A stretch of 64,000 bases of DNA from Caulobacter sp031457805 (GTDB lineage: Bacteria > Pseudomonadota > Alphaproteobacteria > Caulobacterales > Caulobacteraceae). Shown piece by piece: positions 32,294 through 40,633 of the stretch (position 1 is its first letter; each line of letters starts with the position of its first letter). Made by a program: the position numbers and the translations under genes. Under the pieces are notes generated by a model. The model saw only the letters and a program-made list of their open reading frames with translations, made no database searches and had not been told where the DNA came from. Location: positions 248,001 through 312,000 of the forward strand of contig NZ_JAVDXI010000001.1 of assembly GCF_031457805.1 (NCBI RefSeq), given 5' to 3'.

Positions 32294-33472
32294 TTATCCC
32301 CGCACCAGTTCCCGCATCGCCTTGTCCAGCCCCTCGATGGTCAGCGGGAACATCCGGTCGCCCATGATCTGGCGCATCACGCCGATTGACTGGGTGTAGT
32401 CCCAGTGGCGCTCGGGGGTCGGGTTCAGCCAGATGCAGCTCTGATAGATATCGGTGACCCGCTGCATCCAGATCGCGCCGGGCTCTTCGTTCCAGTGCTC
32501 GACGCTGCCGCCCGGATAGGTGATCTCGTAGGGGCTCATCGTCGCGTCGCCGACGAAGATCACCTTGTAGTCGGCCGGGAACTTGTGGAGCACGTCGAAG
32601 GTCGGGATCTTCTCGGTCTGGCGACGGCGGTTGTCCTTCCAGACGGCCTCATAGAGGCAGTTGTGGAAGTAGTAGAACTCCATGTTCTTGAACTCGGTCT
32701 TTGCCGCGCTGAACAGCTCCTCGCAGAGCTTGATGTGGCTGTCCATCGAGCCGCCGATGTCGAAGAACAGCAGCACCTTGATGGCGTTGCGGCGCTCAGG
32801 GCGTAGCTGGATGTCGAGGTAGCCCTTCTCGGCGGTGCCCTTGATGGTGCCGTTCAGGTCCAGTTCCTCGGCCGCGCCGGTGCGGGCGAACTTGCGCAGG
32901 CGGCGCAGGGCGACCTTGATGTTGCGGGTGCCCAGTTCGACGCTGTCGTCGAGGTTCTTGTACTCGCGCTTGTCCCAGACCTTCACCGCGCGGCCATGGC
33001 GGCTCTTGTCCTGGCCGATGCGCACGCCCTCGGGATTGTAGCCGTTGTTGCCGAACGGGCTGGTGCCGCCCGAGCCGATCATCTTGTTGCCGCCCTCGTG
33101 GCGCTTCTTCTGCTCGCGCAGGCGCTCCTGCAGGGTCTCCATCAGCTTCTCGAAGCCGCCCATGGCCTCGATCTGGGCCTTCTCCTCGTCAGTGAGGAAC
33201 TTCTCGGTCAGGGCCTTGAGCCATTCCTCGGGAATGTCGGCGGCCAGGCCGTCATTGACCGTCTCCAGTCCCTTGAAGACGTGGCTGAACACGCGGTCGA
33301 ACTTGTCGAGGTTCTTCTCGTCCTTCACCAGGCTGGCGCGCGAGAGGAAATAGAAGTCCTCCACCGACCGGTCGATGACGTCCTTGTCCAGCGCCTCCAT
33401 GAGCAGGAGGTACTCGCGGAGGCTGACCGGCACCTTGGCCTGACGGAGCTCAGAGAAGAAGCGGAGGAACAT
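32294..33472 (-). CDS. VWA-domain protein, CoxE-like
   Basis: The 392-residue protein has a helical N-terminal region (about 1-190) and a C-terminal von Willebrand A domain with a variant MIDAS (VLLFFDIGGSMDSHI, DIGGS instead of DxSGS), plus IFVGDATMSPYEI. CoxE-like proteins normally work with a MoxR AAA+ ATPase to insert cofactors or remodel complexes. No MoxR gene is adjacent here: the upstream neighbour is a repeat and a GNAT gene. Function unknown. Confidence 0.9.
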   Translation of the reverse strand: MFLRFFSELRQAKVPVSLREYLLLMEALDKDVIDRSVEDFYFLSRASLVKDEKNLDKFDRVFSHVFKGLETVNDGLAADIPEEWLKALTEKFLTDEEKAQIEAMGGFEKLMETLQERLREQKKRHEGGNKMIGSGGTSPFGNNGYNPEGVRIGQDKSRHGRAVKVWDKREYKNLDDSVELGTRNIKVALRRLRKFARTGAAEELDLNGTIKGTAEKGYLDIQLRPERRNAIKVLLFFDIGGSMDSHIKLCEELFSAAKTEFKNMEFYYFHNCLYEAVWKDNRRRQTEKIPTFDVLHKFPADYKVIFVGDATMSPYEITYPGGSVEHWNEEPGAIWMQRVTDIYQSCIWLNPTPERHWDYTQSIGVMRQIMGDRMFPLTIEGLDKAMRELVRG

Positions 33473-33531
33473 CGGCGCGACTTTCGAACGGTTGTTCGGA
33501 TTGTGCTGTGTTCCGGCGGCCGACGCAATGC

Positions 33532-33650
33532 AATCCTCCCCCCAGCGGGGGAGGCGGGCCGAAGGGCCGGAGGGGGAAGTTTTCAGACCTTGCCTCTTCC
33601 CCCTCCGTCGTCTCTTCGAGTCGACACCTCCCCCGCTAGGGGGAGGATTT
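33532..33650. repeat. GC-rich palindromic repeat, family A copy 2
   Basis: Left arm AATCCTCCCCCCAGCGGGGG and right arm ending CTAGGGGGAGGATTT are inverted copies of about 48-55 bases around a short centre. It fills the gap between the GNAT gene and the VWA gene, both on the minus strand, and shares edges with 13958-14072 and 39101-39222. Confidence 0.88.
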
Positions 33651-33661
33651 GGGGCCGCCCC

Positions 33662-34198
33662 TCACCCCCGTCGCAGGATGAACTCCAGATCGTTCGTCTC
33701 GCCCACGGGGAAGAAGTACTCGCCGACCTTCTCGAACCCCAGGCGGCCGTAGAGCCGCTGCGCCCCAAAGTTCTCGGACCACACCCCGATCCACAGGCGG
33801 CGCGGGCCGGCGGGCTCCAGCCAGTCGAGCGCGGTCTTCAGGAGGGCGGAGCCACGGCCGCCACCCTGGTGGCTCTTCAACACGTAGATTCGCTTCAACT
33901 CGCCGTCCTCGGGCGCAACCTCGTCGTGCGGTAAGTCGCAGGGGCCGGCCAGGGCGTAGCCGATCGCTTCGCCGTCCTCGTCCTCCATCAGCCAGGTGGC
34001 CTTGTCGGGATGGCCAAGGTCGTTGCGGGTCCGCTCCAGGCCGTAGGCGTAGGCCAGGAACGTCTCCAGGTCCTCGGGCGGATAGAGGTGAGCGAAGGTC
34101 TCGCTGAAGGTGCGCGCGCCCAGGCTGGACACCGTGTCGGCGTCGTCGATCGTGGCCCTACGGATGGTGTACGAGGCGGTGGTCGGATCAGCGTTCAC
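33662..34198 (-). CDS. GNAT-family N-acetyltransferase
   Basis: The 178-residue protein has the GNAT fold with the acetyl-CoA motif A around LKRIYVLKSHQGGGRGSALLKTALDWL (Q/RxxGxG/A reads QGGGRG) and motif B in VWSENFGAQRLYGRLGFEKVGEY. It resembles the PaiA/polyamine-type acetyltransferases, but the substrate is unknown. Its start codon is 16 bases from the start of the divergent histone-deacetylase-like gene. Confidence 0.92.
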   Translation of the reverse strand: MNADPTTASYTIRRATIDDADTVSSLGARTFSETFAHLYPPEDLETFLAYAYGLERTRNDLGHPDKATWLMEDEDGEAIGYALAGPCDLPHDEVAPEDGELKRIYVLKSHQGGGRGSALLKTALDWLEPAGPRRLWIGVWSENFGAQRLYGRLGFEKVGEYFFPVGETNDLEFILRRG

Positions 34199-34214
34199 GG
34201 TCTAGGAGTCTCCC

Positions 34215-35135
34215 ATGGCTGTCGCGCTTTATACGCATTTGGACATGCTCGACCACCGGCCCGGCGATGGGCACGTCGAGCGCCCTGAACGCCTGCGGGC
34301 GGTGGTCGACGCGCTGAGCGACGATCCCAATCTGGCGCTGGATCCGTTCGACGCGCCGCTGGTCGAGGTCGAGGACCTGCTGCGGGTTCATCCCAAGACC
34401 TATGTCGACGCCGTCTTCGCCGCCGCGCCCGCGACGGGGCGGGTGGCGCTGGATCCCGACACCGTTCTGTCGGCGGGCAGTCTCGCCGCCGCGCGCCGGG
34501 CCGCTGGCGCCGGCGTTGCAGCGGTGCGGGCCGTGGCGGCAGGGGACGCCGGGCGCGCCTTCTGCGCCGTGCGCCCGCCGGGGCACCACGCCGAGCCCGG
34601 CGTGGCCATGGGCTTCTGCGTCTTCTCCAGCGTCGCCGTCGCCGCGCGGGCGGCCCAGGCGGCCGGCCTGCAGCGCGTGGCGATCGTCGACTTCGACGTG
34701 CATCACGCCAACGGCACACAGGCCGTCTTCGAGCACGATCCGACGGTGTTCGTCGCCTCGATCCACCAGTCGCCGCTCTATCCCGGCACCGGCGATCCCA
34801 GCGAGACGGGCCTGGGCAACATCGCCAACGCCACGGTGCCCGCCCATGCATCGCGCGAGACCTGGCGGGCGCGATTCGAAGGCCTGCTGGACAAGGTCGA
34901 CGGCTTCGCCCCCGAACTTGTGATCATCTCCGCCGGCTTCGACGCGCACGCCCGCGATCCCCTGTCGGCGCAAAGCCTTGAGGAGGACGACTTCGCCTGG
35001 GCGACCCGCGCGATCCTCTCGGTGGCCCGCGCGCGCGCCAAGGGCCGGGTTGTGTCCTCGCTCGAGGGCGGTTACGACCTTCAGGCGCTAGGGCGTTCCG
35101 CCGCCGCGCATGTCCGCGCTCTTCAGGAGGGGTGA
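34215..35135 (+). CDS. Histone deacetylase/acetoin-utilisation family protein
   Basis: The 306-residue Zn-dependent deacetylase-like enzyme has RPPGHHAEPGVAMGFCVF with the tandem His at 124-125, VDFDVHHANGTQ with metal ligands Asp161 and His163, and ISAGFDAHARDPL with a second Asp. Bacterial members act on polyamines or acetyl-lysine. The catalytic set looks complete. Start at ATG 34215 is supported by the immediate N-terminal VALYTHLDMLDH. It shares its promoter gap with a GNAT gene. Confidence 0.93.
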   Translation: MAVALYTHLDMLDHRPGDGHVERPERLRAVVDALSDDPNLALDPFDAPLVEVEDLLRVHPKTYVDAVFAAAPATGRVALDPDTVLSAGSLAAARRAAGAGVAAVRAVAAGDAGRAFCAVRPPGHHAEPGVAMGFCVFSSVAVAARAAQAAGLQRVAIVDFDVHHANGTQAVFEHDPTVFVASIHQSPLYPGTGDPSETGLGNIANATVPAHASRETWRARFEGLLDKVDGFAPELVIISAGFDAHARDPLSAQSLEEDDFAWATRAILSVARARAKGRVVSSLEGGYDLQALGRSAAAHVRALQEG

Positions 35136-35176
35136 GAAGACGGGTTGGCCTCTTGGCCGCGCGACTTCTCCTAAAC

Positions 35177-35791
35177 ATGGCCGACGCCACCATCGCCGAC
35201 CACACGTCCCCGCCCGCGCGATCGGGCGTCATCACCCTGGCGCGCCATGGCGAACCCGCCCTGTCGCGCAAGGTCCGCCTGAACGCGCCGGAATACGGCG
35301 AATGGTGGGGCCGCTACGAAGAGGGCGGCCTGAAGGCTGGACAGACGCCGCCGGCCACGCTGGTCGAGATCGCCCGCAGCGCGGACGCCATCATCGCCTC
35401 CACGCGCCGTCGCTCGATCGAGACCGCCCAGGCGGTGGTGGGCGAGCGGGCCTTCGCCACCGATCCGACCTTTATCGAGGCGCCGCTGCCGCCGCCGCCC
35501 TGGCCCCTGTGGGTTAGGATGTCGCCAAAGCGACTGGGCTTCTTCGCCCGCTTCTGGTGGTGGTTCTTCGACAATCACGGCGGCCAGGAAACACGAAAAG
35601 AGGCCGAGGCGCGCGCCGGGCAGGCTGCGGATCTCCTGATCGAACTCGCGGCGAGCGGCCAGGACGTGCTGGTCCTGGCGCACGGCTTCTTCAACTGGAT
35701 GATCGCCGACGCGCTGAAGGCGCGGGGATGGGCGAAAATCGTTGATGAAGGTCACGCCTACTGGAGCATCAAGCGCTTCCGCCGCGCCTGA
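35177..35791 (+). CDS. Histidine phosphatase superfamily protein
   Basis: About 204 residues from ATG 35177; a GTG at 35132 overlapping the previous stop would add 15, but its AGGAGG is only one base away. The phosphohistidine motif is LARHGEP (RHG), a second Arg/Ser region is TRRRSIETA, and VLVLAHGFFNWM has the second catalytic His. It belongs to the phosphoglycerate-mutase-like branch. A short WWWFFDN aromatic run lies in the middle. Substrate unknown. Probably transcribed with the upstream deacetylase gene. Confidence 0.87.
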   Translation: MADATIADHTSPPARSGVITLARHGEPALSRKVRLNAPEYGEWWGRYEEGGLKAGQTPPATLVEIARSADAIIASTRRRSIETAQAVVGERAFATDPTFIEAPLPPPPWPLWVRMSPKRLGFFARFWWWFFDNHGGQETRKEAEARAGQAADLLIELAASGQDVLVLAHGFFNWMIADALKARGWAKIVDEGHAYWSIKRFRRA

Positions 35792-35889
35792 CTGTTCAAA
35801 GCCTCTTCCCTTAACCACGCCTTGGCTCTAGGCCGTTGCCCGCACCGCCTGTCGCCACTAGGCTGACGGCTGTTCACCTGAGAGTTGAA

Positions 35890-36144
35890 ATGACCGACGC
35901 CGCGAACACGCCCGCTGACATCTCCGCCCTCAGCTTCGAGGAAGCGCTGTCGCAGCTGGAGCGCATCGTGCAGGAGCTGGAGTCCGGTCAGGCTGCGCTC
36001 GAGCGCTCGATCGACATCTATGAGCGCGGCGCGGCCCTGAAGGCGCACTGCGAGAAAAAGCTCGAGGCTGCGCGTCTGAAGGTCGAGAAGATCGTGCTGG
36101 GGCAGGGCGGCGCGGTGGCCGCGGAACCGGCCGAGTTCAACTGA
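35890..36144 (+). CDS. xseB: Exodeoxyribonuclease VII small subunit
   Basis: The 84-residue protein is XseB, which with XseA forms exonuclease VII for degrading single-stranded DNA. It has the family helices SFEEALSQLERIVQELESGQAALERSIDIYERGAAL and CEKKLEAARLKVEKI. ATG 35890 is the natural start. It is followed by ispA and dxs on the same strand, the gene order common in proteobacteria. Confidence 0.96.
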   Translation: MTDAANTPADISALSFEEALSQLERIVQELESGQAALERSIDIYERGAALKAHCEKKLEAARLKVEKIVLGQGGAVAAEPAEFN

Positions 36145-36181
36145 TGCCTGGCGATCGCCCGGCGTGCGAGGGGAGCCCCTC

Positions 36182-37066
36182 ATGAGCGACCTCGCCAAAC
36201 GCATCGTGCAGGCGGCTGACATCGTCACGGTGGCGCTGGACGAGCTGTTGCCGCGCGCCGACGGTCCCGAGAGCCGCCTGACCGAGGCCATGCGCTACGC
36301 GGCCCTGGGGCCGGGCAAGCGCCTGCGGCCGTTCTTCGCCCTCGAAACCGGCAAGATGTTCGACCTGCCCGAGCGGCCGGTGCTGCGCGCGGCCTGTGCG
36401 CTGGAATGCATCCACGCCTACAGCCTGGTGCATGACGACCTGCCGGCGATGGACGACGACGACGTGCGTCGCGGCCGTCCGACCGTGCACAAGCAGTATG
36501 ACGAGGCGACGGCCATCCTCGCGGGCGACGCCTTGCAGACGGCCGCCTTCGAGATCATGGCCCACCCCGACACCCACGACGACGGTCATGTCCGTTCCGA
36601 GCTGGTGCGCAAGCTGGCCATCGCCTCGGGCGCGCGCGGCATGTGCGGCGGCCAGATGATCGACCTCCTGGGTGTTCGCGACGACCTGGGCGCGGTGGCG
36701 CGCATGCAGCGCCTGAAGACCGGCGCGCTGATCGCCTTCGCCTTCGAGATTCCGCTGATCATCGCCCGGGCCAAGGACGCCGAGCGCTCGGCCCTGATGG
36801 CCTTCGCCCAGGACCTGGGTCTGGCCTACCAGATCGTCGACGACATCCTCGACGCCGAGGGCGACGAGGCGACACTGGGCAAGGCCGCCGGCGGCAAGGA
36901 CGCCGTCAAGGGCAAGGCCAACTACGTCACCTTGTTGGGGTTGGATGCGGCCAAGGAGCGCGTGGCGCTTTTGGCCGAGCAGACGCGTTCCCATCTCGAA
37001 ATCTTTGGCGATCGGGCCGAACATCTGCGCGAAAGCGTTGATTTCGTGCTGGACCGCCGCAACTGA
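36182..37066 (+). CDS. ispA: Farnesyl/geranylgeranyl diphosphate synthase (polyprenyl synthetase)
   Basis: The 294-residue enzyme condenses IPP with allylic diphosphates to make farnesyl diphosphate. It has the first Asp-rich motif HDDLPAMDDDDVRRG, the second VDDILDAEGD, and GPGKRLRPFF upstream. Residues before DDxxD (IHAYSLVHDD) fit a short-chain product. ATG 36182 follows GAGGGGAG and is preferred over an upstream GTG. It lies 37 bases after xseB and 17 bases before dxs, which supplies the precursors. Confidence 0.96.
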   Translation: MSDLAKRIVQAADIVTVALDELLPRADGPESRLTEAMRYAALGPGKRLRPFFALETGKMFDLPERPVLRAACALECIHAYSLVHDDLPAMDDDDVRRGRPTVHKQYDEATAILAGDALQTAAFEIMAHPDTHDDGHVRSELVRKLAIASGARGMCGGQMIDLLGVRDDLGAVARMQRLKTGALIAFAFEIPLIIARAKDAERSALMAFAQDLGLAYQIVDDILDAEGDEATLGKAAGGKDAVKGKANYVTLLGLDAAKERVALLAEQTRSHLEIFGDRAEHLRESVDFVLDRRN

Positions 37067-37083
37067 CCGCGCTTTTTACAGAC

Positions 37084-39006
37084 ATGTCATCCAAAACGCC
37101 TCTCCTCGACACCATCGCCTCGCCCGCCGACACGCGCGGGCTGTCCCTCGCCGAGCTGAAGCAGCTTGCGGCCGAGGTGCGCGCAGAGACGATTGACGCC
37201 GTGTCGGTGACGGGCGGCCACCTGGGCGCGGGCCTGGGCGTGGTCGAGCTGACGGTCGCCCTGCACCATGTGTTCGAGACGCCCAAGGACATCGTTATCT
37301 GGGACGTCGGCCATCAGGCCTATCCACACAAGATCCTGACCGGTCGCCGTGACCGCATCCGCACCCTGCGCCAGGGCGGCGGCCTGTCGGGCTTCACCAA
37401 GCGGTCCGAGAGCGAATACGACCCCTTCGGCGCGGCCCATGCGGCCACCTCGATCTCGGCGGCGCTGGGCTTCTGCGCCGCGCGCGACGCGAAAGGCGAG
37501 GACAATAGCGTCATCGCCGTGATCGGCGACGGTTCGCTGGGCGCCGGCATGGCCTATGAGGCGATGAACGCGGCGACCGACACGACCAAGCGCCTCATCG
37601 TCATCCTCAACGACAACGACATGTCGATCGCCCCGCCGGTGGGCGGCATGAGCGCGTACCTCGCCAACCTCGTCTCGGGCGGCGCCTATCGCTCGGTGCG
37701 GAAGCTGGGCAAGACCGTCGTCGAGAAGCTGCCGACCCCGATGCGCGAGGCCGCGCGCAAGGCCGAGGAATACGCTCGGGGCATGGTCACCGGCGGCACC
37801 TTCTTCGAGGAGCTGGGCTTCCACTATGTCGGTCCGATCGACGGCCACGACATGGACGCCCTGGTCAGCGTGCTGAAGAACGCCAAAGCGTTCGGTGACA
37901 AGCCGGTGCTGGTCCACTGCGTCACCCAGAAGGGCAAGGGCTACGCTCCGGCTGAGGGCGCGGCCGACAAGCTGCACGCGGTGGTCAAGTTCGACGTCGT
38001 CACCGGCCAGCAGCAGAAGGCGGCCGGCGGCCCGCCCAGCTACACCAAGGTGTTCGCCCAGGAACTGATCAAGCAAGCGGAAAAGGACGACAAGATCGTC
38101 GCCATCACCGCCGCGATGCCGTCGGGCACGGGCCTTGATCTCTTCGGCAAGGCCTTCCCCGATCGCACCTTCGACGTCGGCATCGCCGAGCAGCACGCCG
38201 TGACCTTCGCGGCGGGCCTGGCGGCCGACGGCATGAAGCCGTTCGCCGCGATCTATTCGACCTTCCTGCAACGCGGCTACGACCAGGTGGTGCACGACGT
38301 CGCCATCCAGGGCCTGCCGGTGCGCTTCGCCATGGACCGCGCCGGTCTGGTCGGCGCCGATGGTCCCACCCACGCCGGCAGCTTCGACATCGGCTTTATG
38401 GGCGCTCTGCCGGGCATGGTGCTGATGGCCGCTGCCGACGAGGTGGAGCTGGCCCGCATGGTCGCCACCGCCGCCGAGATCGACGACCGTCCCAGCGCCT
38501 TCCGCTATCCGCGCGGCGAGGGCCTGGGTCTCGACATGCCGGCCATCGCCGAACCGCTCGAGATCGGCAAGGGCCGCATCGTTCGCGAAGGGACCAGCGT
38601 CGCCATCGTCTCGTTCGGCACGCGCTTGACTGAGAGCCTGAAAGCCGCAGACCTCCTGGCCGCGCGCGGCCTGTCGGCCACCGTCTGCGACGCCCGCTTC
38701 GCCAAGCCGCTGGACCTGGATCTGCTGTTGCGCCTGGCGCGCGAGCACGAGGCTATCGTGACCGTTGAAGAAGGCGCCATGGGCGGTTTCGGCGCCTTCG
38801 TGCTGCAGGCTCTGGCCCAGCACGGCGCCCTGGATCGCGGCCTGAAGATCCGCACCCTGTGCCTGCCCGACCTCTTCCAGGACCAGGACAAGCCTGACGC
38901 GATGTACGCCCAGGCGGGTCTCGACGCCGAGGGCATTCTGCACGGCGCGCTGTCGGCGCTGGGCATGGACAATGTCAGCGCGGCCGGCGCGGGGCGTCGG
39001 GCCTAA
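37084..39006 (+). CDS. dxs: 1-deoxy-D-xylulose-5-phosphate synthase
   Basis: The 640-residue ThDP enzyme makes DXP from pyruvate and glyceraldehyde 3-phosphate, the first step of the MEP isoprenoid pathway. Domains run from the ThDP-binding GDGSLGAGMAYEAMN with NDNDMSIAPPVGGMS, to the pyrimidine domain with GIAEQHAVTFAAGLA and the RxGxVGADGPTHAG-type segment, to the C-terminal transketolase domain with VTVEEGAMGGFGAFV. Length and motifs are normal. Last gene of xseB-ispA-dxs. Confidence 0.98.
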   Translation: MSSKTPLLDTIASPADTRGLSLAELKQLAAEVRAETIDAVSVTGGHLGAGLGVVELTVALHHVFETPKDIVIWDVGHQAYPHKILTGRRDRIRTLRQGGGLSGFTKRSESEYDPFGAAHAATSISAALGFCAARDAKGEDNSVIAVIGDGSLGAGMAYEAMNAATDTTKRLIVILNDNDMSIAPPVGGMSAYLANLVSGGAYRSVRKLGKTVVEKLPTPMREAARKAEEYARGMVTGGTFFEELGFHYVGPIDGHDMDALVSVLKNAKAFGDKPVLVHCVTQKGKGYAPAEGAADKLHAVVKFDVVTGQQQKAAGGPPSYTKVFAQELIKQAEKDDKIVAITAAMPSGTGLDLFGKAFPDRTFDVGIAEQHAVTFAAGLAADGMKPFAAIYSTFLQRGYDQVVHDVAIQGLPVRFAMDRAGLVGADGPTHAGSFDIGFMGALPGMVLMAAADEVELARMVATAAEIDDRPSAFRYPRGEGLGLDMPAIAEPLEIGKGRIVREGTSVAIVSFGTRLTESLKAADLLAARGLSATVCDARFAKPLDLDLLLRLAREHEAIVTVEEGAMGGFGAFVLQALAQHGALDRGLKIRTLCLPDLFQDQDKPDAMYAQAGLDAEGILHGALSALGMDNVSAAGAGRRA

Positions 39007-39100
39007 GGGCTCTTCTGCGAGGGCGAACGACGTTCCGGCGGGCAGGGGAAGGTCGGGTTTCTCGCGCCAGGCTCAAGGCTGCTTATGGCCCAGAGCGGAC

Positions 39101-39222
39101 AGATCCTCCCCCGCTATGCGGGGGAGGTGGCCCAGAGGGCCGGAGGGGGCTAACGCGAGGCCTGCCCGGCTCGCCCCCTCAGTCGCTTCGCGACAGCTCC
39201 CCCGCATCGCGGGGGAGCATCT
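39101..39222. repeat. GC-rich palindromic repeat, family A copy 3
   Basis: Arms AGATCCTCCCCCGCTATGCG... (39101-39150) and ...GCATCGCGGGGGAGCATCT (39172-39222) are inverted. Each arm has a small internal hairpin. It occupies the gap between dxs and a minus-strand lipoprotein gene, i.e. between convergent units. The rest of the 298-base gap shows no gene. Confidence 0.86.
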
Positions 39223-39304
39223 AACCTCCCGTCTCCACCCCTCGACGGCCCTTCCGCACGTCTGCTTTCGACCGCCAGAGCCCCCCGGTCCGGCATTCAG
39301 CAGC

Positions 39305-39769
39305 TCAGACCTCGCAGGCCTTAAAGAACGCCTTCACCTGGTCTCGATCCGCCATCGTGGCCGCCAAGCTGTGGCGTTGGCCGTTCGTGAGGAGCGCGAG
39401 ATCACCTGACTGTCGAAACTCCGCCAGGGCGGCGGTGCTGGACTTGCCACGCGCTTCAAGCAGGTCGCCGCTCATCGGGTCTTCCACCCGGGCGGCGTCG
39501 AAGCGGCTCTCGGTCCTGCCGGACGCCAGGACGAGCTGTGCGTCGCTGAGACCGGCCACGGCGAGATCGATCTGATCGCGGCCAGGCTGGCAGCGGATCA
39601 TCATGACGACGTCATCGCTGTTGGGACGGCCATAGGCGAGACGTGGTTCGGCGGCGTCGTCACTGACATAGGCCCATTGCAGACCGGTGGACGCCGGCTT
39701 CTCGTGCGCGCACCCGGCGAGGGCGGCGGCAAGGCCGAGGGCGGCGAGGGCGAGAGTTCGGGACGCCAT
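39305..39769 (-). CDS. Putative lipoprotein of unknown function
   Basis: The 154-residue product has a lipoprotein signal (LALAALGLAAALAGC, modified Cys20). A soluble domain follows (LQWAYVSDDAAEPRLAYGRPNSDDVVMMIRCQPG ...) and ends in a short C-terminal Cys region FFKACEV. No family recognised. Two Cys in the mature part could form a disulfide. It is downstream of flgH on the same strand but separated by 116 bases, so it may not be flagellar. Confidence 0.75.
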   Translation of the reverse strand: MASRTLALAALGLAAALAGCAHEKPASTGLQWAYVSDDAAEPRLAYGRPNSDDVVMMIRCQPGRDQIDLAVAGLSDAQLVLASGRTESRFDAARVEDPMSGDLLEARGKSSTAALAEFRQSGDLALLTNGQRHSLAATMADRDQVKAFFKACEV

Positions 39770-39885
39770 GATGATGATCCTCCACGTCCGATCAACGTCG
39801 AGGCCGCATGAATGGCTCCTGAAACAGGAAGGGCGCGGAAGCCGCTCGGCCGCCGCGCCCGATCTGTGTCTCCGAAAAGCCGCGC

Positions 39886-40620
39886 TTAGAAGGGCGAGAA
39901 CTTCTCGACCAGCGACTGGCCGGCCGGCGTCTTCTGGACGCGGCTGATATCACCGCGGCCGCCGTAGCTGATGCGGGCTTCGGCGATCTGGGTATGGCGG
40001 ATGGTGTTGGCCGAGGAGATGTCCTCGGGGCGCACGATGCCGGCCACGGTCAGCTGCCGCAGCTCGGCGTTGGTGCGGACTTCCTGGGTGCCCTGGATGA
40101 CCATGTTGCCATTGGGCAGGACCTGGCTGACCACGGCGGCGATGGTCAGGCTGATCTTTTCCGACCGGCTGACGCCGCCCGAGCCGGCGTTGGTGGTGGT
40201 CGAGTTGGTCTCCAGCGCCGAGGCGGGGTCGAAGCCGCCCGGCAGGATCTTGCCCAGGCTCGACTCCATGCCCAGAAGATGCGGCACGCCGGCCTTCATG
40301 TTGGCGGTGCGCGAGCTGTTGGTGGCGTTCTTGGTGCTGGCGCTGTCGTCGATGTCGATCATCACCGTGACGATGTCGCCGACCCGGCTGGCGCGCTGGT
40401 CGTTGAAGAAGGCGCGGGCGCCGACCCGCCACAGCGAGTTGGCCGAAGCCGCCTGCGGGGCGGGCTCGCGAGCCGACACATATTGTTGCTGCATGGGGGC
40501 CAGCTGAGCCGGGTAGCCGACCGGCGCCAGGTCAGGGCCCTTCACGGCTTCCTTGACGGTCGAGCAGGCGGCCAGCGGGGCCAGGAGGACAGCGGCGGCG
40601 AGGATGGCGGGACGACGCAT
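39886..40620 (-). CDS. flgH: Flagellar L-ring protein
   Basis: FlgH forms the outer-membrane L-ring around the flagellar rod. The 244-residue protein has a lipoprotein signal (LLAPLAACSTVKE) and the family blocks SLWRVGARAFFNDQRASRVGDIVTVMIDIDD and NGNMVIQGTQEVRTNAELRQLTVAGIVRPEDIS, ending SLVEKFSPF. Length is normal. It is the last of four genes flgF-flgG-flgA-flgH read from a sigma-54 promoter near 43017. Confidence 0.97.
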   Translation of the reverse strand: MRRPAILAAAVLLAPLAACSTVKEAVKGPDLAPVGYPAQLAPMQQQYVSAREPAPQAASANSLWRVGARAFFNDQRASRVGDIVTVMIDIDDSASTKNATNSSRTANMKAGVPHLLGMESSLGKILPGGFDPASALETNSTTTNAGSGGVSRSEKISLTIAAVVSQVLPNGNMVIQGTQEVRTNAELRQLTVAGIVRPEDISSANTIRHTQIAEARISYGGRGDISRVQKTPAGQSLVEKFSPF

Positions 40621-40633
40621 GGTCTATGGCCTC

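Noticed and set aside
37087..38943. A 618-codon open frame antisense to dxs
   Set aside because: Same explanation: shadow of a conserved GC-rich gene, with a His/Gly/Arg-rich low-complexity product.
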